Shown here: one piece after another, positions 9,075-17,969 of the stretch
Layout of the letters: every line of letters begins with the position of its first letter
How positions within the stretch are numbered: position 1 is the first letter of the stretch
From: Sphingomonas jaspsi DSM 18422
GTDB lineage: Bacteria; Pseudomonadota; Alphaproteobacteria; Sphingomonadales; Sphingomonadaceae
NCBI RefSeq assembly: GCF_000585415.1
Contig: NZ_KK073876.1
Span: forward strand, 1,981,810-2,045,809
Direction of reading: 5' to 3'
DNA length: 64,000 bases
Position numbers and translations under genes: made by a program
The notes under the pieces: generated by a model
The model's database searches: none
Told to the model about the DNA's origin: nothing
What the model saw: the letters and a program-made list of their open reading frames with translations, nothing else

Positions 9075-9752
9075 TCACCCGGCCATGGCCTCGGCAAATT
9101 CGCGGACCGCCCGTGCCGGATCGTCAGTGGCCCACACCGCATTGCACACCGCGAGGAAGTCTGCCCCCGCCGCGACCAAAGGTGCGGCATTAACGGGCGT
9201 GATCCCGCCGATGGCGACGCATGGAATTTCGAACAATGAGGCCCACCAGCTCAGGATCGATGGATGCGGACGATGCTCGCTGGGCTTGGTCAGCGTATCG
9301 TAGAAGGCACCGAAGGCGACATAGTCGGCCCCCGCCTCCCCCGCTTCCATCGCCAGGTGACGGCTGGCGTGGCAGGTGACGCCGATCTGCTTCGACGGTC
9401 CCAGGATCGCACGCGCCTCTCGCGGGTCGCCGTCCTTCTGGCCCAAGTGGACGCCGTCGGCATCCAGCCGCTTGGCCATGCTGACGCTGTCATTGACGAT
9501 GAACGCGACCTCATGATCGGCGCAGATGCGCTGCAGCGGTTCGGCAAGGCGCGCGAGTTCATGGCTGTCGGCGCCCTTCACCCTGAGCTGGAATGCCGCC
9601 ACCCCGCCGTCCGCGACGGCCGCCTTCAGCCTGTCGGGAAATGCGCCGCCCACGTCCTGCGGGCTGATGAGATAGAGCTGGCAGGGATGCTGCCGCTCGG
9701 GCGGGGAGAAGGCGCTGAGATCGTCGGCGTCGTCGAACATGGGATCGTTCAT
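9075..9752 (-). CDS. thiE: Thiamine phosphate synthase
   Basis: Joins the thiazole phosphate and pyrimidine pyrophosphate to make thiamine phosphate. TIM barrel, 225 aa. Family features are QLRVKGAD near the start, FIVNDSVSMAKRLDADGVHLGQ, and the phosphate-binding IGGITPVNAAPLVAAGAD. I chose the MNDPMF start because the next upstream in-frame start coincides with the start codon region of the divergent lipoprotein gene. No strong Shine-Dalgarno is visible. No TPP riboswitch-like structure fits in the 35-bp gap. It stands alone, without other thi genes. Confidence 0.88.
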   Translation of the reverse strand: MNDPMFDDADDLSAFSPPERQHPCQLYLISPQDVGGAFPDRLKAAVADGGVAAFQLRVKGADSHELARLAEPLQRICADHEVAFIVNDSVSMAKRLDADGVHLGQKDGDPREARAILGPSKQIGVTCHASRHLAMEAGEAGADYVAFGAFYDTLTKPSEHRPHPSILSWWASLFEIPCVAIGGITPVNAAPLVAAGADFLAVCNAVWATDDPARAVREFAEAMAG

Positions 9753-9787
9753 GCCGCGCTCATTAGCGGAAGGACAGGCTTCGTCCA

Positions 9788-10168
9788 ATGAAGACCTTTG
9801 CGATCCTCCCAGCCTTCGCGCTCGCCGCTTGCGCCGCGACGCTGCCGACGCCCAACCCGACCGGCACGCCGACGGCAGGTTTCCAGCAAACGGCCACCGT
9901 GGGCTCCTTGCAAGTCACACCGGTCGCGCTCGTCGAGGACAGCCGATGCCCGATAAATGCGCGCTGCGTCTGGGCGGGCCACCTGACGGTCCGGGCCGAA
10001 ATCCGCGGCGGTCGATGGAAGCAGGTCAAAGACCTGACGCTATCTGCGCCCCAGCCGGTTGCCGACGGCCAGATCACGCTGGTCGACGCGCTGCCGCAGA
10101 AGGTCGCGGGTAAGCCGGCCAGTCTGGCCGACTATCGCTTCACCTTTTCCTTCAGCGGCGGACTTTAG
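9788..10168 (+). CDS. Small lipoprotein, function unknown
   Basis: 126 aa with a lipoprotein signal peptide: the lipobox LAAC puts the acylated Cys at residue 15. The mature part is about 110 residues and contains the motif CPINARCVWAG (two Cys likely to form a disulfide) followed by beta-rich sequence ending FTFSFSGGL. I do not recognise a named family. AAGGAC about 14 nt upstream may be the ribosome site. Convergent with the aldolase gene: the two stop codons overlap. Confidence 0.75.
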   Translation: MKTFAILPAFALAACAATLPTPNPTGTPTAGFQQTATVGSLQVTPVALVEDSRCPINARCVWAGHLTVRAEIRGGRWKQVKDLTLSAPQPVADGQITLVDALPQKVAGKPASLADYRFTFSFSGGL

Positions 10169-11055
10169 CCGGCGACCGACGCAGCAGCGATCTCGTCGAT
10201 CGCTTCGCCAAGCGTCGCGTCGAATTCGGCATCGCTCTGCTGCGCGCGCAGGTCGCTCAACAGCGCGCGGCTGAAACTCGCGATCATGCCGCGGTTCTTG
10301 GCCAGCTCGGCGCAAGCCTCGGCACGGCTGAAACCGCCCGACAGTGCGACGACCTTCAGCACCTTGGGATGATCGACCAGTGGTGCGAACAAATTGGCTT
10401 CGGCCGGGATTGACAGCTTGAGCATCACCGGCGCCGACACATCGTCCAGCGCCTTGAGGATTTCGTCGCGCAGGATCACGTCAGACTGCGCGCGGTCGGC
10501 GCTCTTGATGTTCACTTCCGGCTCGATGATCGGGACCATGCCATGGGCCAGCACCTGCTCGGCAACCTCGAACTGCTGGCGCACCGCCGCCGCAATGCCT
10601 TCCGGGTTGGCGGCATTGATGACCGAGCGTTCCTTGGTGCCGAACACGCCCAGCGCCTTCGACCGCGACAACAACGCGTCGAGACCGGGCATCGGCTTCA
10701 TCAGCTGGACGCCATTGGCTTCGTCTTCCAGGCCCTTGTCGATCTTGATGAACGGCACGATGCCGCGGTCGATCAGCGCCTGCGGGACCGACACGCCGTC
10801 GACGCTGCCGTCCATCGTCCGTTCGAACAGGATCGCGCCGATCACCTTGCCGCTGGCGAAGCTGGGCGACTTGATGATGCGGCTGCGCATCTGGTGGATG
10901 AGGCCGAACATTTCCTCGTCGGTCGAATATTCGCTCGCGTCGACGCCGTACCCGGCCAGCGCCTTAGGCGTCGAACCACCCGACTGGTCGAGCGCGGCGA
11001 TGAAGCCGTCGCCCTTGGCAATGGTCGCACGCATCTGGTCATGATCGAAGGCCAT
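10165..11055 (-). CDS. fda: Class I fructose-bisphosphate aldolase
   Basis: Splits fructose-1,6-bisphosphate into glyceraldehyde-3-phosphate and DHAP by a Schiff-base mechanism, 296 aa. It matches the bacterial class I type in GFIAALDQSGGSTPKAL, IIEPEVNI, and VMLKLSIP with the Schiff-base lysine. I chose the MAFDHDQM start for family length and because GGGGA sits 7 nt upstream. A longer open frame would run through an upstream palindrome. It lies close to gap, pgk and tkt, on the same strand but separated from them by a divergent gene. Confidence 0.93.
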   Translation of the reverse strand: MAFDHDQMRATIAKGDGFIAALDQSGGSTPKALAGYGVDASEYSTDEEMFGLIHQMRSRIIKSPSFASGKVIGAILFERTMDGSVDGVSVPQALIDRGIVPFIKIDKGLEDEANGVQLMKPMPGLDALLSRSKALGVFGTKERSVINAANPEGIAAAVRQQFEVAEQVLAHGMVPIIEPEVNIKSADRAQSDVILRDEILKALDDVSAPVMLKLSIPAEANLFAPLVDHPKVLKVVALSGGFSRAEACAELAKNRGMIASFSRALLSDLRAQQSDAEFDATLGEAIDEIAAASVAG

Positions 11056-11078
11056 CTGATTCCCCGCAAATTGGTTCG

Positions 11079-11090
11079 GCATACGTATGC
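11079..11090. promoter_or_regulatory. 12-bp perfect palindrome in front of the aldolase gene
   Basis: GCATACGTATGC is perfectly palindromic and lies 24 nt upstream of the chosen aldolase start, where the promoter or 5' leader should be. It is a plausible operator half-site pair for an unidentified regulator. I see no second copy in front of tkt or gap. Confidence 0.35.
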
Positions 11091-11184
11091 GAAGCGGCTC
11101 TAGCGGGCGGGACATTGGGGCGCAATTGCTGCTTGACGATCATGTGGGCTTGGCGGAGCTTGCCACGAACCGGGAGGAACTACG

Positions 11185-11679
11185 ATGCTGCGTTTCAGCC
11201 CTTTCGTCTTGTCCGCCGCGCTGGCGATCGCCAGCTCCGCCTACGCCGCCGTGCCGAGCGTGGGCGCATCGGCCGCCGGCAATGTCTTCAACCTCGACAA
11301 TGGGCAAAAACTGGCAGTCGACGACCTCAAGGGAATGGTCGTGGTAGTCACCTATTGGGCGGAAGGTTGCAAGGCGTGCGACGACCAAGTGAAACTGGTC
11401 GACTATTATGCGCGAAGGACGCCGAACGTCGGGCTGGTGGCACTCCTTGCCCCGGTTGACGTAACGGCGCCCGGCATCGTCCGCGGCGCGGCGCGCGGGA
11501 CCAGCCTCTACCCCGTCCGGTCCGTCGGCGGCTGGCTGGAACCGATGGACGCGGCGCCGACGACCTATGTCATCGACCGCCGCGGCCAGGTCCGCTTTGC
11601 CGGCACCGGCGTCATGAGCATCGAAAAGCTGAACGAAGTGCTGATGCCGGTCATCCGGGAGCCGCAACCGCCGATGTGA
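11185..11679 (+). CDS. Periplasmic thioredoxin-like protein
   Basis: 164 aa with a signal peptide (residues 1-22, ending SSAYA) and a TlpA/peroxiredoxin-like thioredoxin fold. The active-site motif is C62-K-A-C65 in YWAEGCKACDD, and the expected cis-proline is in AAPTTYVIDRRG. GGGAGGA lies about 6 nt upstream of the ATG. Likely a periplasmic thiol-disulfide reductase or resolving protein; the substrate is unknown. Convergent with pgk. Confidence 0.85.
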   Translation: MLRFSPFVLSAALAIASSAYAAVPSVGASAAGNVFNLDNGQKLAVDDLKGMVVVVTYWAEGCKACDDQVKLVDYYARRTPNVGLVALLAPVDVTAPGIVRGAARGTSLYPVRSVGGWLEPMDAAPTTYVIDRRGQVRFAGTGVMSIEKLNEVLMPVIREPQPPM

Positions 11680-11685
11680 GTGGGG

Positions 11686-12885
11686 TCAGGCGCCGAGCGC
11701 CCCGACCCCCGGCAACACGCGGCCTTCCATCCACTCCAGAAATGCCCCGCCCGCCGTCGACACAAAGGTGAAGTCATTGGCCACGCCGGCATGATTGAGC
11801 GCCGACACGGTATCGCCGCCGCCCGCGACCGAAACCAGGCTGCCGTCCTGGGTCAGCGCCGCCGCCGTGCGTGCCAGCGCGACCGTGGCCGTGTCGAACG
11901 GCGGGATTTCGAAGGCGCCGAGCGGACCGTTCCACACCAGCGTCCGGCACGTCTTGAGCGCATCGGCCAGCGCCTCGACCGCGGCAGGGCCGACGTCGAG
12001 GATCATTTCGTCCGCCGCGACTTCGTGGACGTTGCAGGTCCGCAGGCTCGGCGGATTGGCCGCGAATTCCCTGGAGACCACCACGTCATAGGGGAGGTGG
12101 ATGGTGCAGCCCGCTTCGTCGGCGCGTTCGAAAATGGCTTCGGCTTCGCCGATCAAATCTTTCTCGCACAGCGACTTGCCGACATCGACCCCGCGCGCGG
12201 CAAGGAAGGTGTTGGCCATGCCGCCGCCGATGATCAGATGGTCGACCTTGCCGACCAGATGGCCCAGCACCGCCAGCTTGGTCGAGACCTTGGCCCCGCC
12301 GACGACGGCCGCCACCGGCCGCTCGGGCGAGCCCAGCGCGGCTTCGAGCGCCCTCAGCTCGGCTTCCATTGCGCGTCCCGCAAAGCTCGGCAGCAGATGG
12401 GCCACGCCTTCGGTCGACGCGTGGGCGCGGTGTGCGGCGGAAAAGGCGTCGTTGACATAATAGTCGCCGAGCGCCGCCATTCCCCGCGCCAGCGCCGGGT
12501 CGTTCTTTTCCTCGCCGACATGGAAGCGGGTGTTTTCCAGGATGCCGACCGAGCCCGGCAGCATGATCGACACCGCGCGTTCGGCTTCGGGTCCGGCGCA
12601 ATCTTCGATGAAACGCACCGACTTGCCGGTCAGTTCGGTCAGCGGCTGGACCAGCAGAGCGGTCGACATATCGGGCCGCTTCTGCCCCTTGGGCCGGCCG
12701 AAGTGCGACAGAAGCAGCACCTTGGCGCCCTTGTCCGCCAGATCGACGATCGTCGGCACGGCAGCGCGCAGGCGCGTGTCGTCGCTGATCGCGCCATCGA
12801 CCATCGGCACGTTGAGATCGACGCGCACCAGCACGCGCTTGCCACTGAGGTCGCCAGGCAGGTCGTCGAGCGTCTTGAAACTCAT
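11686..12885 (-). CDS. pgk: Phosphoglycerate kinase
   Basis: Glycolytic enzyme that transfers phosphate from 1,3-bisphosphoglycerate to ADP, 399 aa. Signatures: [45 protein letters not shown], the nucleotide-site WNGPLGAFE and the C-terminal [12 protein letters not shown]. The start overlaps the stop of the MOSC gene (ATGA). Last gene of the tkt-gap-MOSC-pgk unit. Confidence 0.98.
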   Translation of the reverse strand: MSFKTLDDLPGDLSGKRVLVRVDLNVPMVDGAISDDTRLRAAVPTIVDLADKGAKVLLLSHFGRPKGQKRPDMSTALLVQPLTELTGKSVRFIEDCAGPEAERAVSIMLPGSVGILENTRFHVGEEKNDPALARGMAALGDYYVNDAFSAAHRAHASTEGVAHLLPSFAGRAMEAELRALEAALGSPERPVAAVVGGAKVSTKLAVLGHLVGKVDHLIIGGGMANTFLAARGVDVGKSLCEKDLIGEAEAIFERADEAGCTIHLPYDVVVSREFAANPPSLRTCNVHEVAADEMILDVGPAAVEALADALKTCRTLVWNGPLGAFEIPPFDTATVALARTAAALTQDGSLVSVAGGGDTVSALNHAGVANDFTFVSTAGGAFLEWMEGRVLPGVGALGA

Positions 12886-13337
12886 TCGTCAATCTCCACG
12901 GCGACGCCGATGCTGATCGGCCCGCCTTCCAAAACCCGGGTCGTCACCCCGCCCCGCCAGTCGGGCGTCAGGGCGGCGCGAAGCCCCTCCGCTACCGCTT
13001 CCATCCGGTCGCATGGATCGGTTTCGCCGGTCACTTCCAGCACCGCACCGCCCTCGATCCGGATCAGCGCCCCTTTGCGCCGGGGCAGCTTCACGCTCTC
13101 GGTCAAAAGGTTGGCGCGCCGGTCCCACCAGTCGAGCCAGGGCTTGCCTAGCTCGTTGGTGGCGGCCTGCCAGTCTTCCAGCGCCATGACGGTGACTTCG
13201 CGCTTGTTGCGACCCTGTTTGAGCGCGCCGCGAAAGTCACCGCAGACCCCGAACCCGGGGCGGATCTCGCCGACCTCGAGCGTCTCCATCGGCGCCTTGG
13301 GCCGCTGGCGACGCGCAATGCCGATGAGCCGCCCCAT
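12882..13337 (-). CDS. MOSC domain-containing protein
   Basis: 151 aa, a single MOSC (MoCo sulfurase C-terminal-like) domain. The family's conserved cysteine is C109 in [11 protein letters not shown], preceded by the usual [17 protein letters not shown] beta segment. MOSC proteins bind molybdenum cofactor or sulfur carriers; the substrate here is unknown. The gene sits between gap and pgk, 4 nt after gap and with its stop overlapping the pgk start, so it must be expressed with the glycolytic genes. The reason for that linkage is not evident. Confidence 0.88.
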   Translation of the reverse strand: MGRLIGIARRQRPKAPMETLEVGEIRPGFGVCGDFRGALKQGRNKREVTVMALEDWQAATNELGKPWLDWWDRRANLLTESVKLPRRKGALIRIEGGAVLEVTGETDPCDRMEAVAEGLRAALTPDWRGGVTTRVLEGGPISIGVAVEIDE

Positions 13338-13341
13338 CGGA

Positions 13342-14349
13342 TCAGATCAGCTTGGCGATTGCGCCCGCCGTATCGACCATGCGGTTCGAGAAACCCCATT
13401 CATTGTCGTACCAGCTGACGACGCGAACCAGCTTGCCGTCGATCACCGCGGTTTCGAGGCTGTCGACCGTGGAGCTGGCCGGCGCGCCGTTGAGGTCGAT
13501 CGAAACGAGCGGTTCATCGGTGTAGTCGAGCACGCCCTTCAGCGCGCCCTTGGCCGCGTCATGGAGGAGCTTGTTCACTTCTTCCTTGGTCGTGTCGCGA
13601 CCCGGGGTGAAGGTGAGGTCGACCAGGCTGACGTTCGGGGTCGGCACGCGCACCGCCGACCCGTCGAGCTTGCCCTTCAGTTCGGGCAGCACTTCGCCCA
13701 CCGCGCGGGCCGCGCCGGTGGTGGTCGGGATCATCGACATCCCCGCCGCGCGCGCGCGGCGCATGTCGGAATGGATTTGGTCGAGGATCTTCTGGTCGTT
13801 GGTGTAGGCGTGGATGGTGGTCATCAGGCCGCGCTCGATGCCGATCGCATCGTTGAGGACCTTGGCCACCGGTGCCAGGCAATTGGTGGTGCACGACGCG
13901 TTCGACACGATCTTGTGATCGGCGGTCAGCTTGTCGTGGTTGACGCCATAAACGACGGTCAGGTCCGCGCCCTTGGCCGGGGCCGAGATAAGGACGCGCT
14001 TGGCACCCGCATCGAGATGTTTCTGGCCGCCTTCCTTGTCGGTGAAGAAGCCGGTGCATTCCAGCGCGATGTCGACGCCCATGGCGGCGTGCGGCAGCTT
14101 GGCCGGATCGCGTTCGGCGGTCACCTTGATGCGCTTGCCGTTGACGATCATTTCGTCGCCCTCAGCGCTGACGTCACCCGCGAACGGACCGTGGACGCTG
14201 TCGCGCTTGAACAGCATCGCATTGGCCTTGGCGTCGGCCAGGTCGTTGATCGCGACCAGCTCCAGGTCATGGTCGTCGCGGCTCAAAATGGCGCGGGCGA
14301 CAAGACGTCCGATGCGGCCGAAGCCGTTGATGGCAACCTTGGTGGTCAT
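13342..14349 (-). CDS. gap: Glyceraldehyde-3-phosphate dehydrogenase
   Basis: Type I GAPDH, 335 aa. The N-terminal NAD-binding motif INGFGRIGR is at residues 7-15. The catalytic cysteine is C153 in SNASCTTNC, with the catalytic His in [10 protein letters not shown]. The C-terminal [14 protein letters not shown] is present. Its start overlaps the tkt stop (ATGA), so translation is coupled. Confidence 0.98.
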   Translation of the reverse strand: MTTKVAINGFGRIGRLVARAILSRDDHDLELVAINDLADAKANAMLFKRDSVHGPFAGDVSAEGDEMIVNGKRIKVTAERDPAKLPHAAMGVDIALECTGFFTDKEGGQKHLDAGAKRVLISAPAKGADLTVVYGVNHDKLTADHKIVSNASCTTNCLAPVAKVLNDAIGIERGLMTTIHAYTNDQKILDQIHSDMRRARAAGMSMIPTTTGAARAVGEVLPELKGKLDGSAVRVPTPNVSLVDLTFTPGRDTTKEEVNKLLHDAAKGALKGVLDYTDEPLVSIDLNGAPASSTVDSLETAVIDGKLVRVVSWYDNEWGFSNRMVDTAGAIAKLI

Positions 14350-16334
14350 GCGATTTCCCTTACCTTCATATGGTCGAGCACCTTGGCGGTGATCTTGTCA
14401 GCAGTGAGTCCGAAATAGTCGTAGAGCGCTTCCGCCGGGGCCGACGCGCCGAAGCGGTCGATGCCGCATTTGAGGCCGTGAAGGCCGGTGTAGCGTTCCC
14501 AGCCAAACGTCGTGCCGGCCTCGATCGACACGCGCAGGATCTCGCGGTTCGACACGTCGGGCAGGACGTCTTCACGGTAGGCGGCAGGCTGGGCGTCGAA
14601 GGCTTCGGTGCAGGGCATCGACACCACGTCCGCACCAATGCCCTTGGCTTCGAGCTGCTTGGCAACCTCTACCGCCAGGCTGACTTCGCTACCGGTGGCG
14701 ATGAGGATGACCTTGCGCTGCCCCTCCGCCGCCTTGAGGCGATACCCACCCTTGGCCGACAGATTTTCGCCCGCCGCTTCGGTGCGGAGCGCGGGCAGGT
14801 TCTGGCGCGACAGCGCAAGCAGGCTCGGTCCGTCTTTATCGAGCGCATCGGCCCAGCATTCCGCCGTCTCGACCGCGTCGGCCGGACGATAGACATGAAG
14901 GCCCGGCATTGCGCGAAGGCTTTGCAGATGCTCGATCGGCTGGTGGGTCGGTCCGTCCTCGCCAAGACCGATCGAATCGTGAGTCATGACGTAGACCGCC
15001 TTGGCCTTTTCCAGGCTGCCGATGCGGATGGCGTTGCGGGCATAGTCGCTGAACACCAGGAAGGTGCCGCCGTAGGGCAGCACGCCGCCATGCAGCGCCA
15101 TGCCGTTCATCGCCGCGACCATGCCGAATTCGCGGATGCCGTAGTGGATGTAGCGGCCGCCGTAATTGGCACCGTCCAGCACGCTGATGTTCTTGGTCAT
15201 CGTGTTGTTGGACGGGGTGAGGTCCGCCGATCCGCCGATCGTTGCATCGATCGCGGCGTTGATCGCGTCCAGCGCCATTTCGGATGCCTTGCGGGTGGCG
15301 ACGGTCGGCTTGTCCGCGATCAGCTTGTCGAGGTGCGGCCGCAGCCAGCCGGAGTCGAGCTTGCCGGCCGTGCGGTCGAGGAATTCGTCCCTCTTGCCAC
15401 TCGCCTCAAGTCGCTTGGCCCAGGCCGCCCGCTCGGGCGCGCCGCGGGCGCCGGCCTGCTTCCAGGCGGCGGCAACGTCCTCGGGGATTTCGAACGGCGG
15501 CAGGTCCCATCCCAATTCCTTGCGCGCGGCGGCGACTTCGTCGGCACCGAGCGGCGAGCCGTGCGTCGCGGATGTGCCCTGCTTGTTCGGCGCACCGAAG
15601 CCGATGATGGTGCGGCAGCGGATCAGGCTGGGCTTCTGCTCTTCCTCCAGCGCCTCTTCGATCACCTTGGACACCTTGGCGCTGTCCATCCCGTCGCATT
15701 CGAAGGTCTGCCAGCCCATCGCCTCGTAACGGCCAAGGATATCCTCGTTGCGCGACAGGTCGGTGGGTCCGTCGATGGTGATCTTGTTGTCGTCCCACAA
15801 CACAATCAGGCGACCCAGCTTCAGGTGCCCTGCGATCCCGGCGGCTTCGTGGTTGATGCCTTCCATGAGGCAGCCGTCGCCGGCGATGACATAGGTGCGA
15901 TGATCGACCAGGTCGTCGCCGTAAACGGCGTTGAGGTGGCGTTCGGCGATCGCCATGCCCACGGCCATTGCTAGGCCCTGCCCGAGCGGACCGGTGGTCG
16001 CTTCGACGCCGGGCAATTCCTGACTTTCAGGGTGACCGGCGCACGGGCTGTGCAGCTGGCGGAAGTTGCGCATGTCTTCCATCGTCGGCCGCTCGTAACC
16101 GGTGAGGTTGAGCAGCGCGTAGATCAGCATCGATCCATGGCCGGCCGACAGCACGAACCGGTCGCGGTCGGGCCATTTGGGGTCCGCGGGATCAAATTTC
16201 AGATGCTTGGTGAACAGCGCGGTCGCGGCGTCGGCCATGCCCATCGGCATGCCCGGGTGACCGGAATTGGCGGCTTGAACGGCATCCATCGCCAGGGCGC
16301 GAATGGCATTGGCGAGTCGGCGTTGAGTCGGCAT
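14346..16334 (-). CDS. tkt: Transketolase
   Basis: Thiamine-diphosphate enzyme of the pentose phosphate pathway, 662 aa. Features are [11 protein letters not shown] near the N-terminus, the ThDP motif GDGCLMEG with WDDNKI, FMVFSDYAR-like [11 protein letters not shown] in the pyrimidine domain, and [17 protein letters not shown] chose the MPTQRRL start because GGGAG lies 6 nt upstream; an ATG four codons earlier would overlap that ribosome site. First gene of the tkt-gap-MOSC-pgk operon, with a candidate promoter at 16392-16419. Confidence 0.97.
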   Translation of the reverse strand: MPTQRRLANAIRALAMDAVQAANSGHPGMPMGMADAATALFTKHLKFDPADPKWPDRDRFVLSAGHGSMLIYALLNLTGYERPTMEDMRNFRQLHSPCAGHPESQELPGVEATTGPLGQGLAMAVGMAIAERHLNAVYGDDLVDHRTYVIAGDGCLMEGINHEAAGIAGHLKLGRLIVLWDDNKITIDGPTDLSRNEDILGRYEAMGWQTFECDGMDSAKVSKVIEEALEEEQKPSLIRCRTIIGFGAPNKQGTSATHGSPLGADEVAAARKELGWDLPPFEIPEDVAAAWKQAGARGAPERAAWAKRLEASGKRDEFLDRTAGKLDSGWLRPHLDKLIADKPTVATRKASEMALDAINAAIDATIGGSADLTPSNNTMTKNISVLDGANYGGRYIHYGIREFGMVAAMNGMALHGGVLPYGGTFLVFSDYARNAIRIGSLEKAKAVYVMTHDSIGLGEDGPTHQPIEHLQSLRAMPGLHVYRPADAVETAECWADALDKDGPSLLALSRQNLPALRTEAAGENLSAKGGYRLKAAEGQRKVILIATGSEVSLAVEVAKQLEAKGIGADVVSMPCTEAFDAQPAAYREDVLPDVSNREILRVSIEAGTTFGWERYTGLHGLKCGIDRFGASAPAEALYDYFGLTADKITAKVLDHMKVREIA

Positions 16335-16391
16335 GGAATCTCCCATTGGCTCGGCCGCCCCATGGGACTCGGCGTGCCGATGGTTTGGTGC

Positions 16392-16419
16392 CTATTGTCG
16401 CTGGGTGGTGCCGCGTCAA
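16392..16419 (-). promoter_or_regulatory. Candidate promoter for tkt operon
   Basis: On the minus strand TTGACG (-35, 16419-16414) is followed after 16 bp by CAATAG (-10, 16397-16392). The predicted start would leave a leader of about 50 nt before the tkt ATG. It is paired with a divergent candidate promoter facing the zapA side. Confidence 0.45.
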
Positions 16420-16431
16420 CCTCGGCGGTGC

Positions 16432-16460
16432 TTGCAGACGCAGCCCTTCTTGAATAATCC
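16432..16460 (+). promoter_or_regulatory. Candidate promoter for the 60-aa gene and zapA
   Basis: TTGCAG at 16432-16437 and TAATCC at 16455-16460 are separated by 17 bp. The -10 ends 8 bases before the ATG at 16469, so the mRNA would have almost no leader. Confidence 0.4.
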
Positions 16461-16468
16461 TGTCAGCG

Positions 16469-16651
16469 ATGGACCCTAAAGTGCTGGAAAATGCGATGGA
16501 ACGGGCCGAGCGGGCGCTGATGCGGATCGAGCGGTCGGTCGAACGCGGGTCGATGGCGCCGAGCGCCGGCGGCCGCGACGACGAACTTCGCGCCAAGGTC
16601 GCCGACGCCCTCGCCGAACTCGACGAGATCATCCGCGAGGCGGCGGTCTGA
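16469..16651 (+). CDS. 60-aa acidic coiled-coil protein upstream of zapA
   Basis: Short helical protein with heptad-like spacing (ERAERALMRIERSVERG at 12-28, then ELRAKVADALAELDEIIREA at 39-58). Its stop overlaps the start of zapA (TGATG), so the two are translationally coupled. Small coiled-coil genes in this place are common in alphaproteobacteria. A role with ZapA in division is likely from position, not shown by sequence. Confidence 0.8.
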   Translation: MDPKVLENAMERAERALMRIERSVERGSMAPSAGGRDDELRAKVADALAELDEIIREAAV

Positions 16652-16965
16652 TGGCCGAGGTCGAACTCACCATCGCCGGTCGCCCCTACCGCGTCGCCTG
16701 CCGCAACGGCGAAGAAGAAAATCTGATGAAGGCGGGCGTGCTTGTCGACCAGAAAAGCCGCGAGGCGCTGGCCGGTCTTGGCACGCTGAGCGAATCGCGG
16801 CAGCTGCTGTTCGCAGCGCTGCTGCTTGCCGACCAGCTGGTCGACGGTAAGGAGGTCGAGCTGCCGACCGGACCTGATCCCGAACTGGTCGAAAAGGCCG
16901 AGCGGTTGGCGGAACGGTTGGAATCGCTGGCCGATACCCTTGAGCAAGCCGAGCGGGACGCCTAA
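16651..16965 (+). CDS. zapA: Cell division protein ZapA
   Basis: 104 aa. An N-terminal beta domain (VELTIAGRPYRVACRNGEEENL) is followed by a long C-terminal coiled coil (about residues 45-102), as in ZapA, which bundles FtsZ protofilaments at the division ring. Upstream coupling to the 60-aa coiled-coil gene and downstream proximity to the candidate 6S RNA and the 5-formyl-THF cyclo-ligase gene match the usual proteobacterial arrangement. Confidence 0.9.
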   Translation: MAEVELTIAGRPYRVACRNGEEENLMKAGVLVDQKSREALAGLGTLSESRQLLFAALLLADQLVDGKEVELPTGPDPELVEKAERLAERLESLADTLEQAERDA

Positions 16966-16969
16966 GTAG

Positions 16970-17115
16970 GTCGTGACGGGTACTGCCTCGCACGAGCCGC
17001 TAACTTCCCTGAGGCGATTATCTCCACTTGGGGGCTGTCCCTGCGGTGGCCCTGGCCATTGTACATGGTCCCCACCTGATGCTTTCGGCGTCAGAGGACT
17101 TTAAGGCAAACGACC
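16970..17115 (+). ncRNA. ssrS: Candidate 6S RNA
   Basis: The 150-bp gap between zapA and the 5-formyl-THF cyclo-ligase gene is the conserved proteobacterial site of 6S RNA, which binds sigma-70 RNA polymerase. The gap has no good reading frame but does contain pairing segments: GCCTC (about 16986) with GAGGC (about 17013), a strong hairpin around GCCATTGTACATGGTC, and a perfect 7-bp hairpin CTGATGC-TTTCG-GCGTCAG just before the end. The ends are approximate. Identification rests on synteny and foldability; a covariance-model search would settle it. Confidence 0.6.
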
Positions 17116-17697
17116 ATGGCGGTCCCGTCACTTTCCCCCTCCATGTCCAAGCCCGAGCTGCGGGCAGCAATGCGCGAGGCGCGCAAGGCCTTCCTGTTGG
17201 GGCTAACGACGCCCGAACGCGTGACGATGGAACGGTCGCTCCATGCCCAGTTGAAGCCACTGCTCGAGTCGGCGCAGGTCGTCGGCGCCTATCTTCCGGT
17301 CGGCAGCGAAATCGACCCGCTGGGCGCCGAGTTCGACATGGAAAAGACGGCCTTTCCTGCCTTTTCCAGCGACCCGGAGGGCAAGATTTTCCGTTTCCGC
17401 CTCGGCCCGCCGATAGCTGTCGGGCCGCACGGCATTCCCCAGCCGGGTCCGATGGATCCCGAGGTGTCGCCCGACCTTGTCCTTGTGCCCCTCATCGCGG
17501 TCGACGGACGCGGAACACGGCTTGGACAGGGTGGCGGGCACTACGACCGCGCGCTCGCCCGGCTGAAGGAACGCGGCTCGCGCTTCATCGGTCTCGGCTG
17601 GCCAATGCAGCGGATCGACTTCGATCTCCCGCTCGAATCGCACGATATCGCCCTCGACGGTTACGCGTCTCCGGCCGGGCTGGAGATGTTCCGGTGA
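17116..17697 (+). CDS. 5-formyltetrahydrofolate cyclo-ligase
   Basis: ATP-dependent conversion of 5-formyl-THF to 5,10-methenyl-THF, 193 aa. Recognised from KPELRAAMREARKA at the N-terminus, VVGAYLPVGSEIDP, and the C-terminal signature RLGQGGGHYDRALA. The actual start may be the MSKPELR methionine nine codons later. Downstream DUF2842 overlaps by GTGA. Confidence 0.94.
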   Translation: MAVPSLSPSMSKPELRAAMREARKAFLLGLTTPERVTMERSLHAQLKPLLESAQVVGAYLPVGSEIDPLGAEFDMEKTAFPAFSSDPEGKIFRFRLGPPIAVGPHGIPQPGPMDPEVSPDLVLVPLIAVDGRGTRLGQGGGHYDRALARLKERGSRFIGLGWPMQRIDFDLPLESHDIALDGYASPAGLEMFR

Positions 17698-17906
17698 GCG
17701 AGCCGAGCTGGCGCAAGCCAACCGGTATTTTTGGAATCCTTGCGTATATCGCGATCTGGGCGATTGTTGTCGCGTCGCTGTCCGGCACCGTCGGCAGCTG
17801 GCCGATCCTGCTTCAGGCGCTGTTCTACCTGGCGGCCGGGATTGTGTGGATCGCGCCGCTCAAACCTGTGCTCAAGTGGATGGAAACAGGACGTTTCACA
17901 GACTGA
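17694..17906 (+). CDS. DUF2842 small membrane protein
   Basis: 70 aa, GTG start overlapping the cyclo-ligase stop (GTGA). Two transmembrane segments (about 12-30 and 36-57), with SWRKPTGIFGI in front and the tail LKPVLKWMETGRF. This matches the alphaproteobacterial DUF2842 family. No function is known; it presumably sits in the inner membrane. Confidence 0.85.
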   Translation: MSEPSWRKPTGIFGILAYIAIWAIVVASLSGTVGSWPILLQALFYLAAGIVWIAPLKPVLKWMETGRFTD

Positions 17907-17929
17907 AACGAACCGTTCGTCGACGGTTC
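17894..17929. other. Two inverted repeats after DUF2842
   Basis: TTTCA-N5-TGAAA (17894-17908) spans the DUF2842 stop, and GAACCGT-N6-ACGGTTC (17910-17929) follows directly. No T-run comes after them, so they are more like a structured leader or an operator for the hydrolase gene than a terminator. Confidence 0.35.
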
Positions 17930-17969
17930 ATTGAAAATGCTGTATTGGGGCACCAATTCACCTTTCCCC

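Noticed and set aside
9753..9787. TPP riboswitch upstream of thiE
   Set aside because: Only 35 bp separate thiE from the divergent gene and no THI-box-like sequence is visible.
11680..14418. Long open frame of about 900 codons on the plus strand opposite pgk, MOSC and gap
   Set aside because: It is the complement of three well-recognised genes in high-GC DNA; its translation has no recognisable domain and is rich in Arg, Ala and His as expected for a shadow.
14370..15974. Plus-strand open frame opposite tkt
   Set aside because: Antisense shadow of transketolase with no independent motif or ribosome site.
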